Shown piece by piece: positions 34,695 through 44,334 of a stretch of DNA of 64,000 nt. The DNA is taken from NCBI GenBank assembly GCA_947629865.1, contig CANRFJ010000001.1:169590-233589 (forward strand), written 5' to 3'. This stretch comes from an uncultured Lachnospiraceae bacterium. Its GTDB lineage: Bacteria > Bacillota > Clostridia > Lachnospirales > Lachnospiraceae. Made by a program: the position numbers and the translations under genes. Within the stretch, counting starts at the first letter, position 1; every line of letters starts with the position of its first letter. The notes below the pieces were generated by a model. That model had not been told where the DNA came from. It did not search any database and worked only from the letters and a program-made list of their open reading frames with translations.

Positions 34695-35818
34695 TATATA
34701 AGGATTTTCAGGGTGAAAAGGTATCGGCTCTTGGTATGGGCGGAATGAGACTGCCGGTGTTCGACGGCATAGAGGAAAAAATCGATGAGGCGGCCGCACA
34801 GAAAATGGTTGACCTGGCGATTGAAAAGGGAATCAATTATTTTGACACTGCCTGGGGCTACCACGGCGGCAACTCGGAACTCGTAATTGGGAAGGCGCTT
34901 TCCCGATACCCCAGAGAGAGTTATTATCTGGCGGATAAGTTTCCGGGATACGATCTCGCCAACATGGATAAGGTCGAGGGGATTTTTGAAAAACAGCTGG
35001 AAAAATGCGGCGTCTCCTATTTCGACTTCTATCTGTTCCACAATGTATGCGAGATGAACATAGACGAGTATCTGAATGAGGAGCACGGAATTTTTGAATA
35101 TCTTGTGAAGCAGAAGGAAAACGGGCGGATCCGTCATCTCGGTTTCTCCGCCCACGGCGACTGCGGCGTGATGGAGCGTTTCCTCAAGGCTTACGGGAGC
35201 CGCATGGAATTCTGCCAGATACAGTTGAACTGGGTGGACTGGACATTCCAGAAGGCAAAGGACAAGGTCGAACTGCTGCGGAAATACAATCTGCCCATCT
35301 GGGTAATGGAACCGGTGCGGGGCGGCAAGCTGGCGAATCTGTCAGAGGAGGCCGCCGGAAGGCTGAAAAAACTCCGGCCTGACGAGGGGATACCGGCCTG
35401 GTCCTTCCGGTTCATACAATCGCTTCCGGATGTGGTGGTCACGCTGTCCGGCATGTCGGACGAGGAGCAGCTGAGGGACAACATCGCCACGTTCGAGACG
35501 GAGAAGCCGTTGAGCGAGACGGAGAGAGCCGAGCTATTCGACATCGCAGGGGGAATGATCGGCGGGGTGCCGTGTACGGCCTGTCACTACTGTGTCAGCC
35601 ATTGCCCCCAGGGATTGGATATCCCCATGCTCCTGAACCTGTATAACGAGCACTCCTTTACCGGAGGCGGTTTTATCGCGCCCATGGCGCTGATGGCGGT
35701 GCCGGGTGAAAAGCATCCGGACGCCTGCGTGGGCTGCCGCAGCTGTGAGGCGGTCTGCCCCCAGCAGATTAAGGTGTCGGAGGCCATGGCGGACTTTGCG
35801 GCGAAGCTGCGGGCTTGA
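34691..35818 (+). CDS. Aldo/keto reductase with C-terminal 4Fe-4S ferredoxin domain
   Basis: 375 residues, starting at the ATG that overlaps the preceding TGA; GGAGGG lies just before. The TIM-barrel part holds FDTAWGYHGGNSE (Asp and Tyr of the catalytic tetrad), LADKFPG (Lys) and YLFHNV (His). The C-terminus has two Cys clusters, CTACHYCVSHCPQ and CVGCRSCEAVCPQ, for two 4Fe-4S centres. Such fusions are common in anaerobes and may link NAD(P)H or flavin chemistry to ferredoxin. The substrate is unknown. Confidence 0.9.
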   Translation: MIYKDFQGEKVSALGMGGMRLPVFDGIEEKIDEAAAQKMVDLAIEKGINYFDTAWGYHGGNSELVIGKALSRYPRESYYLADKFPGYDLANMDKVEGIFEKQLEKCGVSYFDFYLFHNVCEMNIDEYLNEEHGIFEYLVKQKENGRIRHLGFSAHGDCGVMERFLKAYGSRMEFCQIQLNWVDWTFQKAKDKVELLRKYNLPIWVMEPVRGGKLANLSEEAAGRLKKLRPDEGIPAWSFRFIQSLPDVVVTLSGMSDEEQLRDNIATFETEKPLSETERAELFDIAGGMIGGVPCTACHYCVSHCPQGLDIPMLLNLYNEHSFTGGGFIAPMALMAVPGEKHPDACVGCRSCEAVCPQQIKVSEAMADFAAKLRA

Positions 35819-35913
35819 GCATACGGTATATTCGGCGCGGGGAGCTGGCCGGCGGGCTCGCTCCCGATTGGCAGGGTTGTATCAGGGGAAAATCCATATC
35901 CGGAAATTTCCTC

Positions 35914-35942
35914 TTGACAGCGCTCCCCGGCCGTGGTATTCT
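35914..35942 (+). promoter_or_regulatory. Sigma-A-type promoter of the infC operon
   Basis: TTGACA at 35914-35919 and TATTCT at 35937-35942, with a 17-base spacer. It is about 270 bases before infC, leaving a long leader that fits the known attenuated control of this operon. Confidence 0.75.
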
Positions 35943-36210
35943 ACTAACGTATTAAAAAAAGCAGAGTTATCCACTCTCACCCTGTCACATAGCCATATAC
36001 GGCGCGCGGCGCCGATATCATTCAGGCTATCACGTGGCTGCGGTACATTATTTTTATGAAGACAGAACTTCCCTTTGCGAGAACGTCTGTCCCTGTTGCG
36101 GGGCTGGCATGGGAAGACAGATTTGTGGATAACCGGCTTTTAGAAGCAGTTATCTACTTTTTTTTCTCTGCCGGATGGCAGAGCCAAGTTCTGTTAGGAG
36201 GTAATGAACA
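35943..36210 (+). promoter_or_regulatory. Long infC-rpmI-rplT leader with attenuator hairpin
   Basis: About 270 bases without a gene. Several inverted segments are seen. The last (GTGGATAAC at 36125-36133 with GTTATCTAC at 36149-36157, followed by eight T's) is an intrinsic terminator ahead of the infC ribosome binding site. In Firmicutes such leaders bind ribosomal protein L20, which favours the terminator when L20 is in excess. The L20-binding structure itself is assumed, not proven here. Confidence 0.65.
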
Positions 36211-36717
36211 ATAAGCGATTTAATGATTAACGAGCAGATTCGTGACAAGGAGGTTCGGCTGATCGGACCGGACGGGGAACAGCTGGGAATTATGTCCGCT
36301 AAAGAGGCATACTTCAAGGCCAAGGATGCCAATCTGGATCTGGTAAAGATCGCCCCGACCGCGAAGCCGCCGGTGTGCAAGATTATTGACTACGGCAAGT
36401 ATCGCTATGAACTGTCTCGCAAAGCAAAAGAAGCAAAGAAGAAACAGAGAACCGTGGAGACGAAAGAGATCCGTCTCTCACCGAACATCGACACCAACGA
36501 CCTGAACACGAAGGTGAACCAGGCCCGGAAGTTTTTGCAGAAGGGGGCCAAGGTAAAGGTCACGCTCCGGTTCCGTGGACGTGAGATGGCTCATAAGGAT
36601 GTGGGGCGTGAGATTTTGAACTCCTTTTTCGATAAACTCGAAGATGTTGCGGTTGTTGACAAGCCTGCCAAAATGGAAGGAAGAAGTATGGTAATGTTTT
36701 TATCAGCCACTAAATAA
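36211..36717 (+). CDS. infC: Translation initiation factor IF-3
   Basis: About 168 residues. INEQIRDKEVRLIG, KPPVCKIIDYGKYRYE and the C-terminal FRGREMAH are standard IF-3. The first ATG in frame is at 36223, but AGGAGG at 36196-36201 points to the in-frame ATA at 36211, giving a protein that begins (M)SDLMINEQ. infC genes characteristically use a rare AUU/AUA-type start that IF-3 itself discriminates against, for feedback control. If ATG is used, the start is 36223. First gene of the infC-rpmI-rplT operon; rpmI begins 18 bases downstream. Confidence 0.93.
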   Translation: MSDLMINEQIRDKEVRLIGPDGEQLGIMSAKEAYFKAKDANLDLVKIAPTAKPPVCKIIDYGKYRYELSRKAKEAKKKQRTVETKEIRLSPNIDTNDLNTKVNQARKFLQKGAKVKVTLRFRGREMAHKDVGREILNSFFDKLEDVAVVDKPAKMEGRSMVMFLSATK

Positions 36718-36735
36718 TAACGGAGGAATGAAATC

Positions 36736-36939
36736 ATGGCAAAACAGAAAATGAAAACAAAGAAAAGCGCCGCCAAGCGTTTTAAAGTGACCGGAACCGG
36801 CAAGTTAAAGAGAAACAAGGCCTACAGAAGCCATATTCTCACCAAGAAATCACCCAAGAGAAAGAGAAATCTCAGAAAGTCTGCCCTGGTAGATGATACA
36901 AACGTAAAGACAATGAAAAAGATCATGCCATACATCTGA
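36736..36939 (+). CDS. rpmI: Ribosomal protein bL35
   Basis: 67 residues, very basic. [20 protein letters not shown] and the [16 protein letters not shown] block are typical of L35. It sits between infC and rplT behind GGAGG, the conserved order in bacteria. Complete and of standard length. Confidence 0.97.
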   Translation: MAKQKMKTKKSAAKRFKVTGTGKLKRNKAYRSHILTKKSPKRKRNLRKSALVDDTNVKTMKKIMPYI

Positions 36940-36963
36940 TGGCGCGAAGGAGGGAAATGACAA

Positions 36964-37320
36964 ATGGCTAGAATTAAAGGCGGAATGAACGCGAAGAAAA
37001 AACATAAAAGAGTATTGAAATTAGCGAAAGGATACCGTGGCGCGAGAAGTAAGCAGTATCGGGTTGCAAAGCAGTCTGTAATGCGTGCCCTGGAGGAGTC
37101 CTACAAGGGCAGGAAGCAGAGAAAGAGACAGTTCAGACAGCTGTGGATTGCCCGTATTAATGCGGCGGCCAGAATGAACGGACTTTCCTACAGTAAGTTT
37201 ATGTATGGCCTGAAGCTGGCAGAGGTTAATGTAAACCGGAAGATGCTTTCGGAACTGGCAATCAGCGATCCGGAGGGATTTACCGCACTGGTAGAGGTAG
37301 CCAAAAGCAAACTGGCGTAA
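36964..37320 (+). CDS. rplT: Ribosomal protein bL20
   Basis: 118 residues. [20 protein letters not shown] at the start and [17 protein letters not shown] in the middle are diagnostic. L20 binds 23S rRNA early in assembly of the large subunit and, in Firmicutes, represses its own operon through the leader upstream of infC. Last gene of the operon; a terminator follows 9 bases later. Confidence 0.97.
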   Translation: MARIKGGMNAKKKHKRVLKLAKGYRGARSKQYRVAKQSVMRALEESYKGRKQRKRQFRQLWIARINAAARMNGLSYSKFMYGLKLAEVNVNRKMLSELAISDPEGFTALVEVAKSKLA

Positions 37321-37328
37321 AAAATGAG

Positions 37329-37359
37329 AAGGGTATCTCTGTTTGGAGGTGCCCTTTTT
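37329..37359 (+). terminator. Terminator of the infC operon
   Basis: AAGGGTATCTC pairs with GGAGGTGCCCTT (with G-T pairs) and is followed by TTTTT, immediately after rplT. Confidence 0.7.
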
Positions 37360-37414
37360 CGGACTAAATTTTACTATACAAAGCATAGAATAGGTTAGAG
37401 AGGGATGATACATC

Positions 37415-39178
37415 ATGAAAAGGCATTGTAGAAAGCGTATACTTGCGCTGTGCCTGTTCCTCGCCCTGATCGTGGGAGAAGGGGCGCCGGAGCGCACAGC
37501 AGTGGCGGCAGCGGCTTCAGCGAGAGAGGGCCAGGCCGCCACACCGACAGAGGAACCGACCACCACACCAACGGAGAATCCGACTGGCGTGCCAACGGAG
37601 AGGCCGTCTGCCACACCGACAGAGGAGCCGACCGCCGCGCCAACGGAGAATCCGATTGGCGTGCCGACAGAGAGGCCGTCTGCCACACCGACGGAGAGCC
37701 CGACCGTTACGCCGGAGCCGACCGCCCCGTCGCCCCGGTATGTGCTCGACAATAAGGGGGCGAAGTATTACAAGGGCGGCCAGAAGGGGATCCGCTACCA
37801 TAAAGTCAAGGGGAAAAAGGTATACCACATCACGTCCTATGCGACGGATGCGGTAAGACTGTCCATGTCCCACAAGTCTGTTTTTACGGTGTATGGGGGA
37901 GGCAGTAAGAAGGAAGTGCGGAAAAAACTGGTGACTGTCTCCGGCAGCGGCGTCGTCCGGTGCCGCAAAAAGAGCAGTGACAAGGGCCTGTATACAGTCA
38001 TACAGGCGGAGTCTGAGGTGACGGGCGAAAAGCAGTTTATCTATATTTTTTTCAGGAAAAAACTGTCCTGTGCGAACGGGAGCCGGATCAAACTGTATGA
38101 AAAACATTCGGAGAAGCTGCATTTTAACTATCCGGTAAAAAATCTGGCAATCTCGGTGAACAATAAGAAAAAGGCACGGGTGGATAAGAAGGGACGTGCG
38201 GACGCTCTGAAAAAGGGCTCCGCCCGCGTGACCGTCCGGGTAAAGGGCTCGGAGAACAATCAGATCCGCATCAAAATCATTGTCAGGGAAGAACCATGGA
38301 TTGTGAGCATAAAGGACAGGGTATATAATTACACGGAGATGACAGGCGATCTGTACAGCCTCAGGAAGAAATATCCGGGGCGTACCGCGCTGTCCAGCCT
38401 CGGAAAGTCCTGGGACGACAGAAATATATGGTGCCTGCGCATCGGGAGCGCCGGCGCGCCAAGGAAACTGGTAATCGATGCCGCCATTCACGCCAGGGAG
38501 TGGAAGAATACCCAGCTGGTCATGCGGCAGGCGGAGGATATGCTGAGGGATTATTCCGAGTACAGAGAGCGGTTCCGACAGGTGTGCGTCTACATTATTC
38601 CCATGGCGAACCCGGACGGCGTGAGTCTGGCACAGTACGGCGCCGGTGCAATCCGGAGCGAAAAGCTGAGGAAGCGCTGTGAAAAGATCGGACATTTTTC
38701 CGTGTGGAAGAACAATGCCAGGGGAGTCAACTTAAATTATAATTTCCCGTCGGGCTTCAGCAAAAAGAAGAAGGCCAAAAAGCCGGATCATCTGTCCTAT
38801 CCGGGCAAGAAAAAGTGCAGCGAGAAGGAGACGAAGGCCCTGATGGAATTTTTCAGGAGAACGGATCCGGATGCCGTGCTGAACATTCACTCCACGGGCA
38901 GTATCCTGTACTGGGATTTCAACGTGGAGGGCGCCCTTCACGAGCGACTGTATAATCTGGCGGCAAAGGTGAACTCCTTTAACGGCTATCGGATGATGCC
39001 AAAGAGCGGGAGCACAGACGCCGGCGGCGGGCTGGCGGACTGGCTCGTGTACGGCAGGGGGATAACGAGCATTACCGTTGAGACCGGAACCGTCCGCTGT
39101 CCGCTCCCACATTCCCAGCTCGCTTCCATATACAGGAAAAATAATAAGATGTTCCGGTGGTTTATGGCAAAATACTAG
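37415..39178 (+). CDS. Secreted M14-family zinc carboxypeptidase with repeat linker
   Basis: 587 residues: signal peptide (to about residue 33), a Pro/Thr/Glu-rich linker made of 24-residue repeats (44-105), a Lys-rich beta region with Ig-like character (about 110-290), then the M14 domain. Zinc ligands are in HAREW (H359, E362) and NIHSTG (H492). NPDGV and ARGVNLNYNF are typical, and the catalytic Glu is in TVETG (E556). M14 enzymes remove C-terminal amino acids; the gamma-D-glutamyl type cuts peptidoglycan peptides, so the substrate is either peptide or cell wall. It is transcribed alone after the infC operon terminator. Confidence 0.85.
   Translation: MKRHCRKRILALCLFLALIVGEGAPERTAVAAAASAREGQAATPTEEPTTTPTENPTGVPTERPSATPTEEPTAAPTENPIGVPTERPSATPTESPTVTPEPTAPSPRYVLDNKGAKYYKGGQKGIRYHKVKGKKVYHITSYATDAVRLSMSHKSVFTVYGGGSKKEVRKKLVTVSGSGVVRCRKKSSDKGLYTVIQAESEVTGEKQFIYIFFRKKLSCANGSRIKLYEKHSEKLHFNYPVKNLAISVNNKKKARVDKKGRADALKKGSARVTVRVKGSENNQIRIKIIVREEPWIVSIKDRVYNYTEMTGDLYSLRKKYPGRTALSSLGKSWDDRNIWCLRIGSAGAPRKLVIDAAIHAREWKNTQLVMRQAEDMLRDYSEYRERFRQVCVYIIPMANPDGVSLAQYGAGAIRSEKLRKRCEKIGHFSVWKNNARGVNLNYNFPSGFSKKKKAKKPDHLSYPGKKKCSEKETKALMEFFRRTDPDAVLNIHSTGSILYWDFNVEGALHERLYNLAAKVNSFNGYRMMPKSGSTDAGGGLADWLVYGRGITSITVETGTVRCPLPHSQLASIYRKNNKMFRWFMAKY
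37544..37687 (+). repeat. Two 72-bp tandem repeats in the carboxypeptidase linker
   Basis: Units 37544-37615 and 37616-37687 encode PTEEPTTTPTENPTGVPTER plus PSAT, and the same with AA and I changes. A degenerate third unit (PTESPTVT) follows. The unit itself is made of smaller PTExP pieces. Copy number is likely to vary between strains by slippage. Confidence 0.85.
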
Positions 39179-39282
39179 AGACTCAGAGAGAGTGACGCCC
39201 GTATTTCCGCTTATATGAGTCTGTATTTGCGCTGTATTTGCCTCTGCCGGAAAAATGTATTTGTGTCTGCCGGAAAAAACAT

Positions 39283-39311
39283 TTGACAGAAGCCGTCATT
39301 TTTGATAAGAT
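39283..39311 (+). promoter_or_regulatory. Promoter of tRNA-Leu
   Basis: TTGACA at 39283-39288 and TAAGAT at 39306-39311, spaced 17 bases, about 40 bases before the tRNA 5' end. Confidence 0.65.
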
Positions 39312-39353
39312 ATAACTTGCTGGCAGGTTATCTGTCAGCGGCAAACTCAATAT

Positions 39354-39435
39354 GCGGAGTTGCTGGAATTGGCAGACAGGCATGACTAAGGATCATGTGC
39401 TCGTAGGGCGTGTGGGTTCAAGTCCCATACTCCGC
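39354..39435 (+). tRNA. tRNA-Leu (anticodon AAG)
   Basis: GCGGAGT at the 5' end pairs with ACTCCGC at the 3' end. The anticodon stem CATGA/TCATG encloses the loop CTAAGGA with anticodon AAG (Leu). There is a long class II variable arm (TGCTCGTAGGGCG) and a T arm with GGTTCAAGTCC. The encoded sequence continues with A only, so CCA is added after transcription. A34 would probably be modified to inosine. Confidence 0.9.
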
Positions 39436-39441
39436 ATGGCT

Positions 39442-39477
39442 AAGAGCTGTTGGCGCTTCGCTGTCAACAGCTCTTTT
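39442..39477 (+). terminator. Terminator of tRNA-Leu
   Basis: AAGAGCTGTTG pairs with CAACAGCTCTT and is followed by TT, a few bases after the tRNA. Confidence 0.75.
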
Positions 39478-39518
39478 CAGATATTGCAGAAAATCTGTTT
39501 TTAAGGAGGAATGATTTC

Positions 39519-40235
39519 ATGAAAAGATGGAGTGCTTTATTGATTCTGTGCGCTTTGCTGGCGGCAAACTCCGTTTCCCTCGCGGGTGCGCCGGTGAGAG
39601 CGGAGCGACAGAAGGTAATCGTCATTGACGCCGGACACCAGAGTCGCGCCAACAGCGCCAGGGAACCGATTGGGCCGGGGGCCTCTGAGAAGAAGGCGAA
39701 AGTGACAGGCGGCGCCAGCGGCTGTGTATCCGGACTGACTGAGTATAAACTCAATCTCCAGGTGGCAAAGAAGCTGAAAAAGGAGCTTGTGAGACGCGGC
39801 TATAAGGTTATTATGGTGCGGACAAAAAATAACGTCAACATATCCAATTCACAGAGAGCGAAGGTGGCAAACAGGAATAAAGCGGACGCGTTTATCCGTA
39901 TCCATGCGAACTCCTCGGCCAGCTCCAGCGTGAGCGGCGCCCTTACCATAGCGCCCGCATCCTCCAATCCCTATATGAAGAAAAAAGTGCGCAAAAAGAG
40001 CCAGAGCCTCTCCAAAAAGGTATTAAAGGCTATGTGCAGGACGACCGGAGCCAAAAATCGGGGCGTGATGTATACGAATAGCATGAGCGGCATTAACTGG
40101 TGTAAGGTGCCGGTCACTATCGTGGAAATGGGATTTATGAGTAACCCCGCCGAGGACAGGAAAATGGCTTCCGCCTCTTACCAGAAAAAAATCGTCAGGG
40201 GAATAGCGGGCGGCATTGATAACTTTCTGAAATAA
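39519..40235 (+). CDS. N-acetylmuramoyl-L-alanine amidase (Amidase_3)
   Basis: 238 residues from the ATG at 39519, which has AAGGAGG 9 bases before it; the in-frame ATG at 39450 lies inside the tRNA terminator. Signal peptide to about residue 29. The zinc-amidase pattern is complete: VIDAGH (His), GLTEYKLNL (Glu), RIHAN (His) and IVEMGFMSN (catalytic Glu). It cuts the amide bond between MurNAc and the stem peptide. Lys-rich beyond the usual level, which may help it bind the anionic cell wall. A gene gap of about 110 bases follows. Confidence 0.9.
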   Translation: MKRWSALLILCALLAANSVSLAGAPVRAERQKVIVIDAGHQSRANSAREPIGPGASEKKAKVTGGASGCVSGLTEYKLNLQVAKKLKKELVRRGYKVIMVRTKNNVNISNSQRAKVANRNKADAFIRIHANSSASSSVSGALTIAPASSNPYMKKKVRKKSQSLSKKVLKAMCRTTGAKNRGVMYTNSMSGINWCKVPVTIVEMGFMSNPAEDRKMASASYQKKIVRGIAGGIDNFLK

Positions 40236-40348
40236 TAAAAGTTTCGCGTGAAAACCGCTTGCCAAGAACGGAAAAAATGTTACAATATATTTAGCGTGGT
40301 AACGCGGCCCGGCCGTGTTGCAAATGAGTCCGGAAAGGCGGGATAATT

Positions 40349-40960
40349 ATGAATAAAATAATTACTATCACAAGACTGTATGGAAGCGGGGGACGGGAGA
40401 TAGGACGCAGGCTGGCAGAGGCTTACGGGATTCCTTTTTATGACAATGAGATTATATCCAGAGCGGCTAAGGAGACAGGCTTTGCCGAGGCGGCCTTTGA
40501 GCGGGCGGAGGACAAGGCGACCAACAGTCTGCTCTATTCCATCGCGATGGGAATGAATGTGTTCTCCAACCAGGACGCGGGCATGACAGCGCTGTCGCTG
40601 GACGACCGGATTTTCCTGGCCCAGTCCAATGTAATCCGCAAGGTGGCGGAGGAGGGGCCGTGTGTTATCGTCGGCCGGTGCGCGGACTATATACTGAAGG
40701 ATCGCAGCGATGTAGTCAATCTGTTTATCAGCGCTTCCGTTGATTTCCGAATCCACCGCTCCATTCAGATCGATATGCTGCCGGAGAGCAGGGCGGCCGA
40801 GATCGTACTGAAGAAAGATAAGAGCAGGGGAAATTATTATAAATACCACTCCGGCGAGCGCTGGGACAACGTGATGAATTACGATATGGCTCTGCGCAGC
40901 GATCTGTGCGGCATCGAGGGCACAGTGGAGTGTATCCGGAATTATCTGGACAAAATGTGA
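40349..40960 (+). CDS. Cytidylate kinase-like AAA family protein
   Basis: 203 residues. The P-loop is GSGGREIGR, followed by YDNEII as in cytidylate kinase-like family proteins; [11 protein letters not shown] and RDRSDVV-type strands follow, with an R-rich lid ([15 protein letters not shown]). These are common in Clostridia and their substrate is not known; the true cmk gene is a different family. It lies 31 bases before gltX and may be co-transcribed. Confidence 0.8.
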   Translation: MNKIITITRLYGSGGREIGRRLAEAYGIPFYDNEIISRAAKETGFAEAAFERAEDKATNSLLYSIAMGMNVFSNQDAGMTALSLDDRIFLAQSNVIRKVAEEGPCVIVGRCADYILKDRSDVVNLFISASVDFRIHRSIQIDMLPESRAAEIVLKKDKSRGNYYKYHSGERWDNVMNYDMALRSDLCGIEGTVECIRNYLDKM

Positions 40961-40991
40961 GAGAGTATGGACGGGAAGAAAGAGAGGGCGT

Positions 40992-42461
40992 ATGAGTAAG
41001 AGAATACGGACGCGGTACGCACCGAGCCCCACGGGGAAAATGCACGTTGGCAACCTGAGGACAGCGCTGTATGCGTATCTGATTACCAGGCATGAGGGCG
41101 GAGATTTTATTCTGCGGATCGAGGACACGGATCAGGAGCGCTTTGTGGAGGGCGCGCTGGAGTTGATTTATAAGACTATGGGTGAGGCGGGACTGGTTCA
41201 CGACGAGGGCCCGGACATAGGCGGTGATTACGGCCCCTATGTGCAGAGCGAGAGAATGGCGACCGGAATCTATCTGGAATATGCGAAGCAACTGGTGGAA
41301 AAGGGAGAGGCCTATTACTGCTTCTGCACGAAAGAGAGACTGCAGAAGCTCCGCGAGGACGCGGAGGCCAGAGGCGGGGAGGCCGCCAAATATGACAAGC
41401 ACTGTCTGTCCCTGACAAGGGAGGAAGTGGAGGAAAAACTGGCGGCAGGCGTTCCCTATGTAATCCGCCAGAACAATCCGGACGAGGGGGAGACCTCCTT
41501 TGATGATGTGATCTACGGGAGGATTACCGCTCCCAATGCGGAGCTGGATGACATGATACTGATTAAGTCCGACGGGTACCCCACCTACAATTTTGCCAAT
41601 GTGATCGACGATCACCAGATGGAGATCACGCATGTGGTGCGGGGCAACGAATATCTCTCCTCAGCGCCGAAGTACAACCGGCTCTATGAGGCATTTGGCT
41701 GGGAGGTGCCGGTATATGTCCACTGTCCGGTCATCACGGACGAGAACCATAAAAAACTGGCTAAGCGCCGCGGGGACACCTCCTTTGAGGATCTGACGGA
41801 GCTCGGTTTCCTTCCAGAGGCCATTGTCAATTATGTGGCGCTGCTCGGTTGGAGCCCGGACTCGGACAGGGAGATTTTCAGCCTGGAGGAACTGATAGAG
41901 GAATTTGACTACACACGTATCAGTAAATCGCCGGCCGTTTTTGATATAGTCAAGCTGAGGTGGATGAATGGCGAGTACATCAAAGCCATGGAGCAGGAGA
42001 GGTATTACGAATATGCCCTGCCGGTGATTGACAGCGTTATTCACAGACCGCTGGACAAAAAGAAGATTGCGGATCTGGTGAAAAGCCGGATTGAGGTATT
42101 TCCGGACATAGCCGAAAAAATTGACTTTTTTGAGGAACTGCCGGAGTATGATGTGGCGATGTATACCCATAAAAAAATGAAGACCAGCACGGAGAGCTCG
42201 CTGGAGGTACTGAGGGAGATGCTGCCGCGCTTTGAGGCGCTCGCGGATTATTCCATCGCGGGCCTTGAGAAGACGGCGATGGATTATGTGGCGGAAAAGG
42301 GCTGCAAGAACGGTCAGGCTCTCTGGCCGCTGCGCACCGCCGTATCCGGCAGGCAGATGACGCCGGGCGGCGCCTATGAGATTATGGAAATTCTCGGCAA
42401 AGAGGAATCGCTGGCGCGCATACGGAAAGGAATTGAAATGCTGAATGAAGCCAACCAGTGA
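40992..42461 (+). CDS. gltX: Glutamyl-tRNA synthetase
   Basis: 489 residues, standard length. Class I signatures: [15 protein letters not shown] (HIGH-type motif HVGN) and the KMSKS-type loop KKLAKRRGD. It charges tRNA-Glu, and in organisms using the GatCAB route also tRNA-Gln; which applies is not visible. The end of the gene overlaps the start of the helicase gene by 17 bases in another frame, so the two are translated from one message. Confidence 0.95.
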   Translation: MSKRIRTRYAPSPTGKMHVGNLRTALYAYLITRHEGGDFILRIEDTDQERFVEGALELIYKTMGEAGLVHDEGPDIGGDYGPYVQSERMATGIYLEYAKQLVEKGEAYYCFCTKERLQKLREDAEARGGEAAKYDKHCLSLTREEVEEKLAAGVPYVIRQNNPDEGETSFDDVIYGRITAPNAELDDMILIKSDGYPTYNFANVIDDHQMEITHVVRGNEYLSSAPKYNRLYEAFGWEVPVYVHCPVITDENHKKLAKRRGDTSFEDLTELGFLPEAIVNYVALLGWSPDSDREIFSLEELIEEFDYTRISKSPAVFDIVKLRWMNGEYIKAMEQERYYEYALPVIDSVIHRPLDKKKIADLVKSRIEVFPDIAEKIDFFEELPEYDVAMYTHKKMKTSTESSLEVLREMLPRFEALADYSIAGLEKTAMDYVAEKGCKNGQALWPLRTAVSGRQMTPGGAYEIMEILGKEESLARIRKGIEMLNEANQ

Positions 42462-44304
42462 ACAGAGGGAGGCTATCTGTCACAGGAATGGCCCCATGAT
42501 GGTGCTCGCCGGGCCTGGAGCGGGTAAGACCATGGTTATCACAAATCGGGTGAAATATCTGATAGAGCGGCACGGCGTGGAGCCGGAGCGGATTCTCGTG
42601 GTGACGTTTTCCAGGGCGGCGGCGCAGGAGATGCGGGAGCGATTTGAGGCCATTACAGGGGGAAAGAGGTACCGGGCGCGGTTCGGAACCTTTCACTCTG
42701 TGTTTTTTCAGATATTGAGAGCCGCTTACCACTATGAGGCGAAGGACATTGTCACTCCGGCGCTGAAATACCGCTTCCTGGAGGAGGCGCTGCGGGAGTC
42801 CTCGTTTGACGTGGAGGACGCGAGGGAATTTCTCGAAGATGTGGAAAAGGAGATCAGCCGGATAAAGGGCGAGGGAATCTCCGTGGACTGCTACCATTCC
42901 CTTAACTGTCCGGAGGATGTGTTCCGCACAATCTATCGGGGCTATCAGAACCGCCTGCAGCGGAACAGAGCGCTGGACTTTGACGATATGGTGGTGTATG
43001 CCTGCGATTTGCTGAGGGCTAGGCCGGATATACTGGCCCGGTGGCAGAAGCAGTTTACCTATATACTGATTGATGAGTTTCAGGATATAAACCGGCTGCA
43101 GTATGAGACGGTACAGATGTTGGCAGAGCCGGAGAACAATCTTTTTATCGTGGGAGACGACGACCAGTCTATCTACGGGTTTCGGGGCGCAAGACCGGAC
43201 ATTATGCTGGCCTTTCCGAGGGCATATCCGGATGCGCGCAAAGTTGTTCTGGGCGTCAATTACCGTTGCTCCGCCCAGATACTCACGGCGGCCGACCGCC
43301 TGATCGCGCACAACAAAAGGCGTTTTGGCAAGAAGCTCAGTTCCCATACCGGCCGCGTGGAGGGAGTTCACATCACCCGCTGCCGGGACTTATCCTCCGA
43401 GGCGGAGAAGATACTGGATCAGATAAAAGACTATGCCGGACAGGGAATCCCCTATGAGGGAATGGCGGTGCTGTACCGCACCAATTTACAGATGAGGACG
43501 CTGGCCGGGAAGCTTATGGAAAAGGGCGTGCCGTTTACCATGAGGGAACATCTTCCCAACATGTTTGACACCTGGCTGGCCAGGGATATACTCTGTTATG
43601 TGGAGCTGGCGCTGGGAGACCGGAGTCGGGAGAAATTTCTGAGGATATGCAACCGGCCCGTGCGCTATATCAGCCGGGCCGCCTTTGAGGAGCCGGAGGT
43701 GTCTTTTCCGGCGTTAAAGAGATATTATTATGCCAAAGATCAGAGCTGGATGGCAGAGAGGGTGGGGGACTTTGAAAACGAGCTGAGGGCGCTGAAGACC
43801 ATGTCCCCTTATGCGGCAATCCATTTCATACGCAAGGGGATTGGGTATGACGGGTTTCTGGAAAAATATGCCGGAGAGCGCAACATAAAAGCGGACGACT
43901 GGCTGGAGATGCTGGAGGAGATTCAGGAGACGGCCAGGGATATGGTGAGTCTTCCCCAGTGGCTCGCTTTTGTGGAGGGTTACGGGGAGCAGATGGAAAA
44001 TCTGCGCAGGGAGCAGCAGGAGAAGGAGCCGGAGGGCGTCAGTCTGATGACGATGCACGGCGCCAAGGGCCTGGAGTTCGAGGCGGTATTTATCCCTACG
44101 GTAAACGAGGGGGTAAGTCCGTACCGGAAAGCCGTTCAGTCAGGAGAGATCGAGGAGGAGAGACGTATGCTCTATGTGGCGATGACGCGGGCGAGGGAGC
44201 ATCTCCACATCTCATTTGTGAGGGAGCGTTTTCACAAGGAGGCGGAGCCCTCCCGGTTTTTGTCTGAGATAAGTCCGCAGCTGAAGGATAGTATAAAGGC
44301 GTGA
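42445..44304 (+). CDS. UvrD/Rep-type ATP-dependent DNA helicase
   Basis: 619 residues. Superfamily 1A helicase motifs: Q motif and Walker A AGPGAGKT near residue 25, motif [11 protein letters not shown], motif [16 protein letters not shown], motif IV NYRC, motif [11 protein letters not shown] and motif [12 protein letters not shown]. It is shorter than PcrA/UvrD (about 720), so it is a second, smaller paralogue of the kind found in many Clostridia. Its start lies inside the gltX end. The exact repair role is not deducible. Confidence 0.9.
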   Translation: MKPTSEQREAICHRNGPMMVLAGPGAGKTMVITNRVKYLIERHGVEPERILVVTFSRAAAQEMRERFEAITGGKRYRARFGTFHSVFFQILRAAYHYEAKDIVTPALKYRFLEEALRESSFDVEDAREFLEDVEKEISRIKGEGISVDCYHSLNCPEDVFRTIYRGYQNRLQRNRALDFDDMVVYACDLLRARPDILARWQKQFTYILIDEFQDINRLQYETVQMLAEPENNLFIVGDDDQSIYGFRGARPDIMLAFPRAYPDARKVVLGVNYRCSAQILTAADRLIAHNKRRFGKKLSSHTGRVEGVHITRCRDLSSEAEKILDQIKDYAGQGIPYEGMAVLYRTNLQMRTLAGKLMEKGVPFTMREHLPNMFDTWLARDILCYVELALGDRSREKFLRICNRPVRYISRAAFEEPEVSFPALKRYYYAKDQSWMAERVGDFENELRALKTMSPYAAIHFIRKGIGYDGFLEKYAGERNIKADDWLEMLEEIQETARDMVSLPQWLAFVEGYGEQMENLRREQQEKEPEGVSLMTMHGAKGLEFEAVFIPTVNEGVSPYRKAVQSGEIEEERRMLYVAMTRAREHLHISFVRERFHKEAEPSRFLSEISPQLKDSIKA

Positions 44305-44334
44305 ATACGGGTTCACAGAAAAGAGGTAATGACG

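Noticed and set aside
37544..37730. Repeats considered as a CRISPR array
   Set aside because: The units are directly adjacent with no spacers and keep the reading frame of the carboxypeptidase linker.
40728..41633. Open frame of 301 codons antisense to gltX
   Set aside because: It lies opposite a strongly conserved gene; its composition is what a reverse-strand shadow would give.
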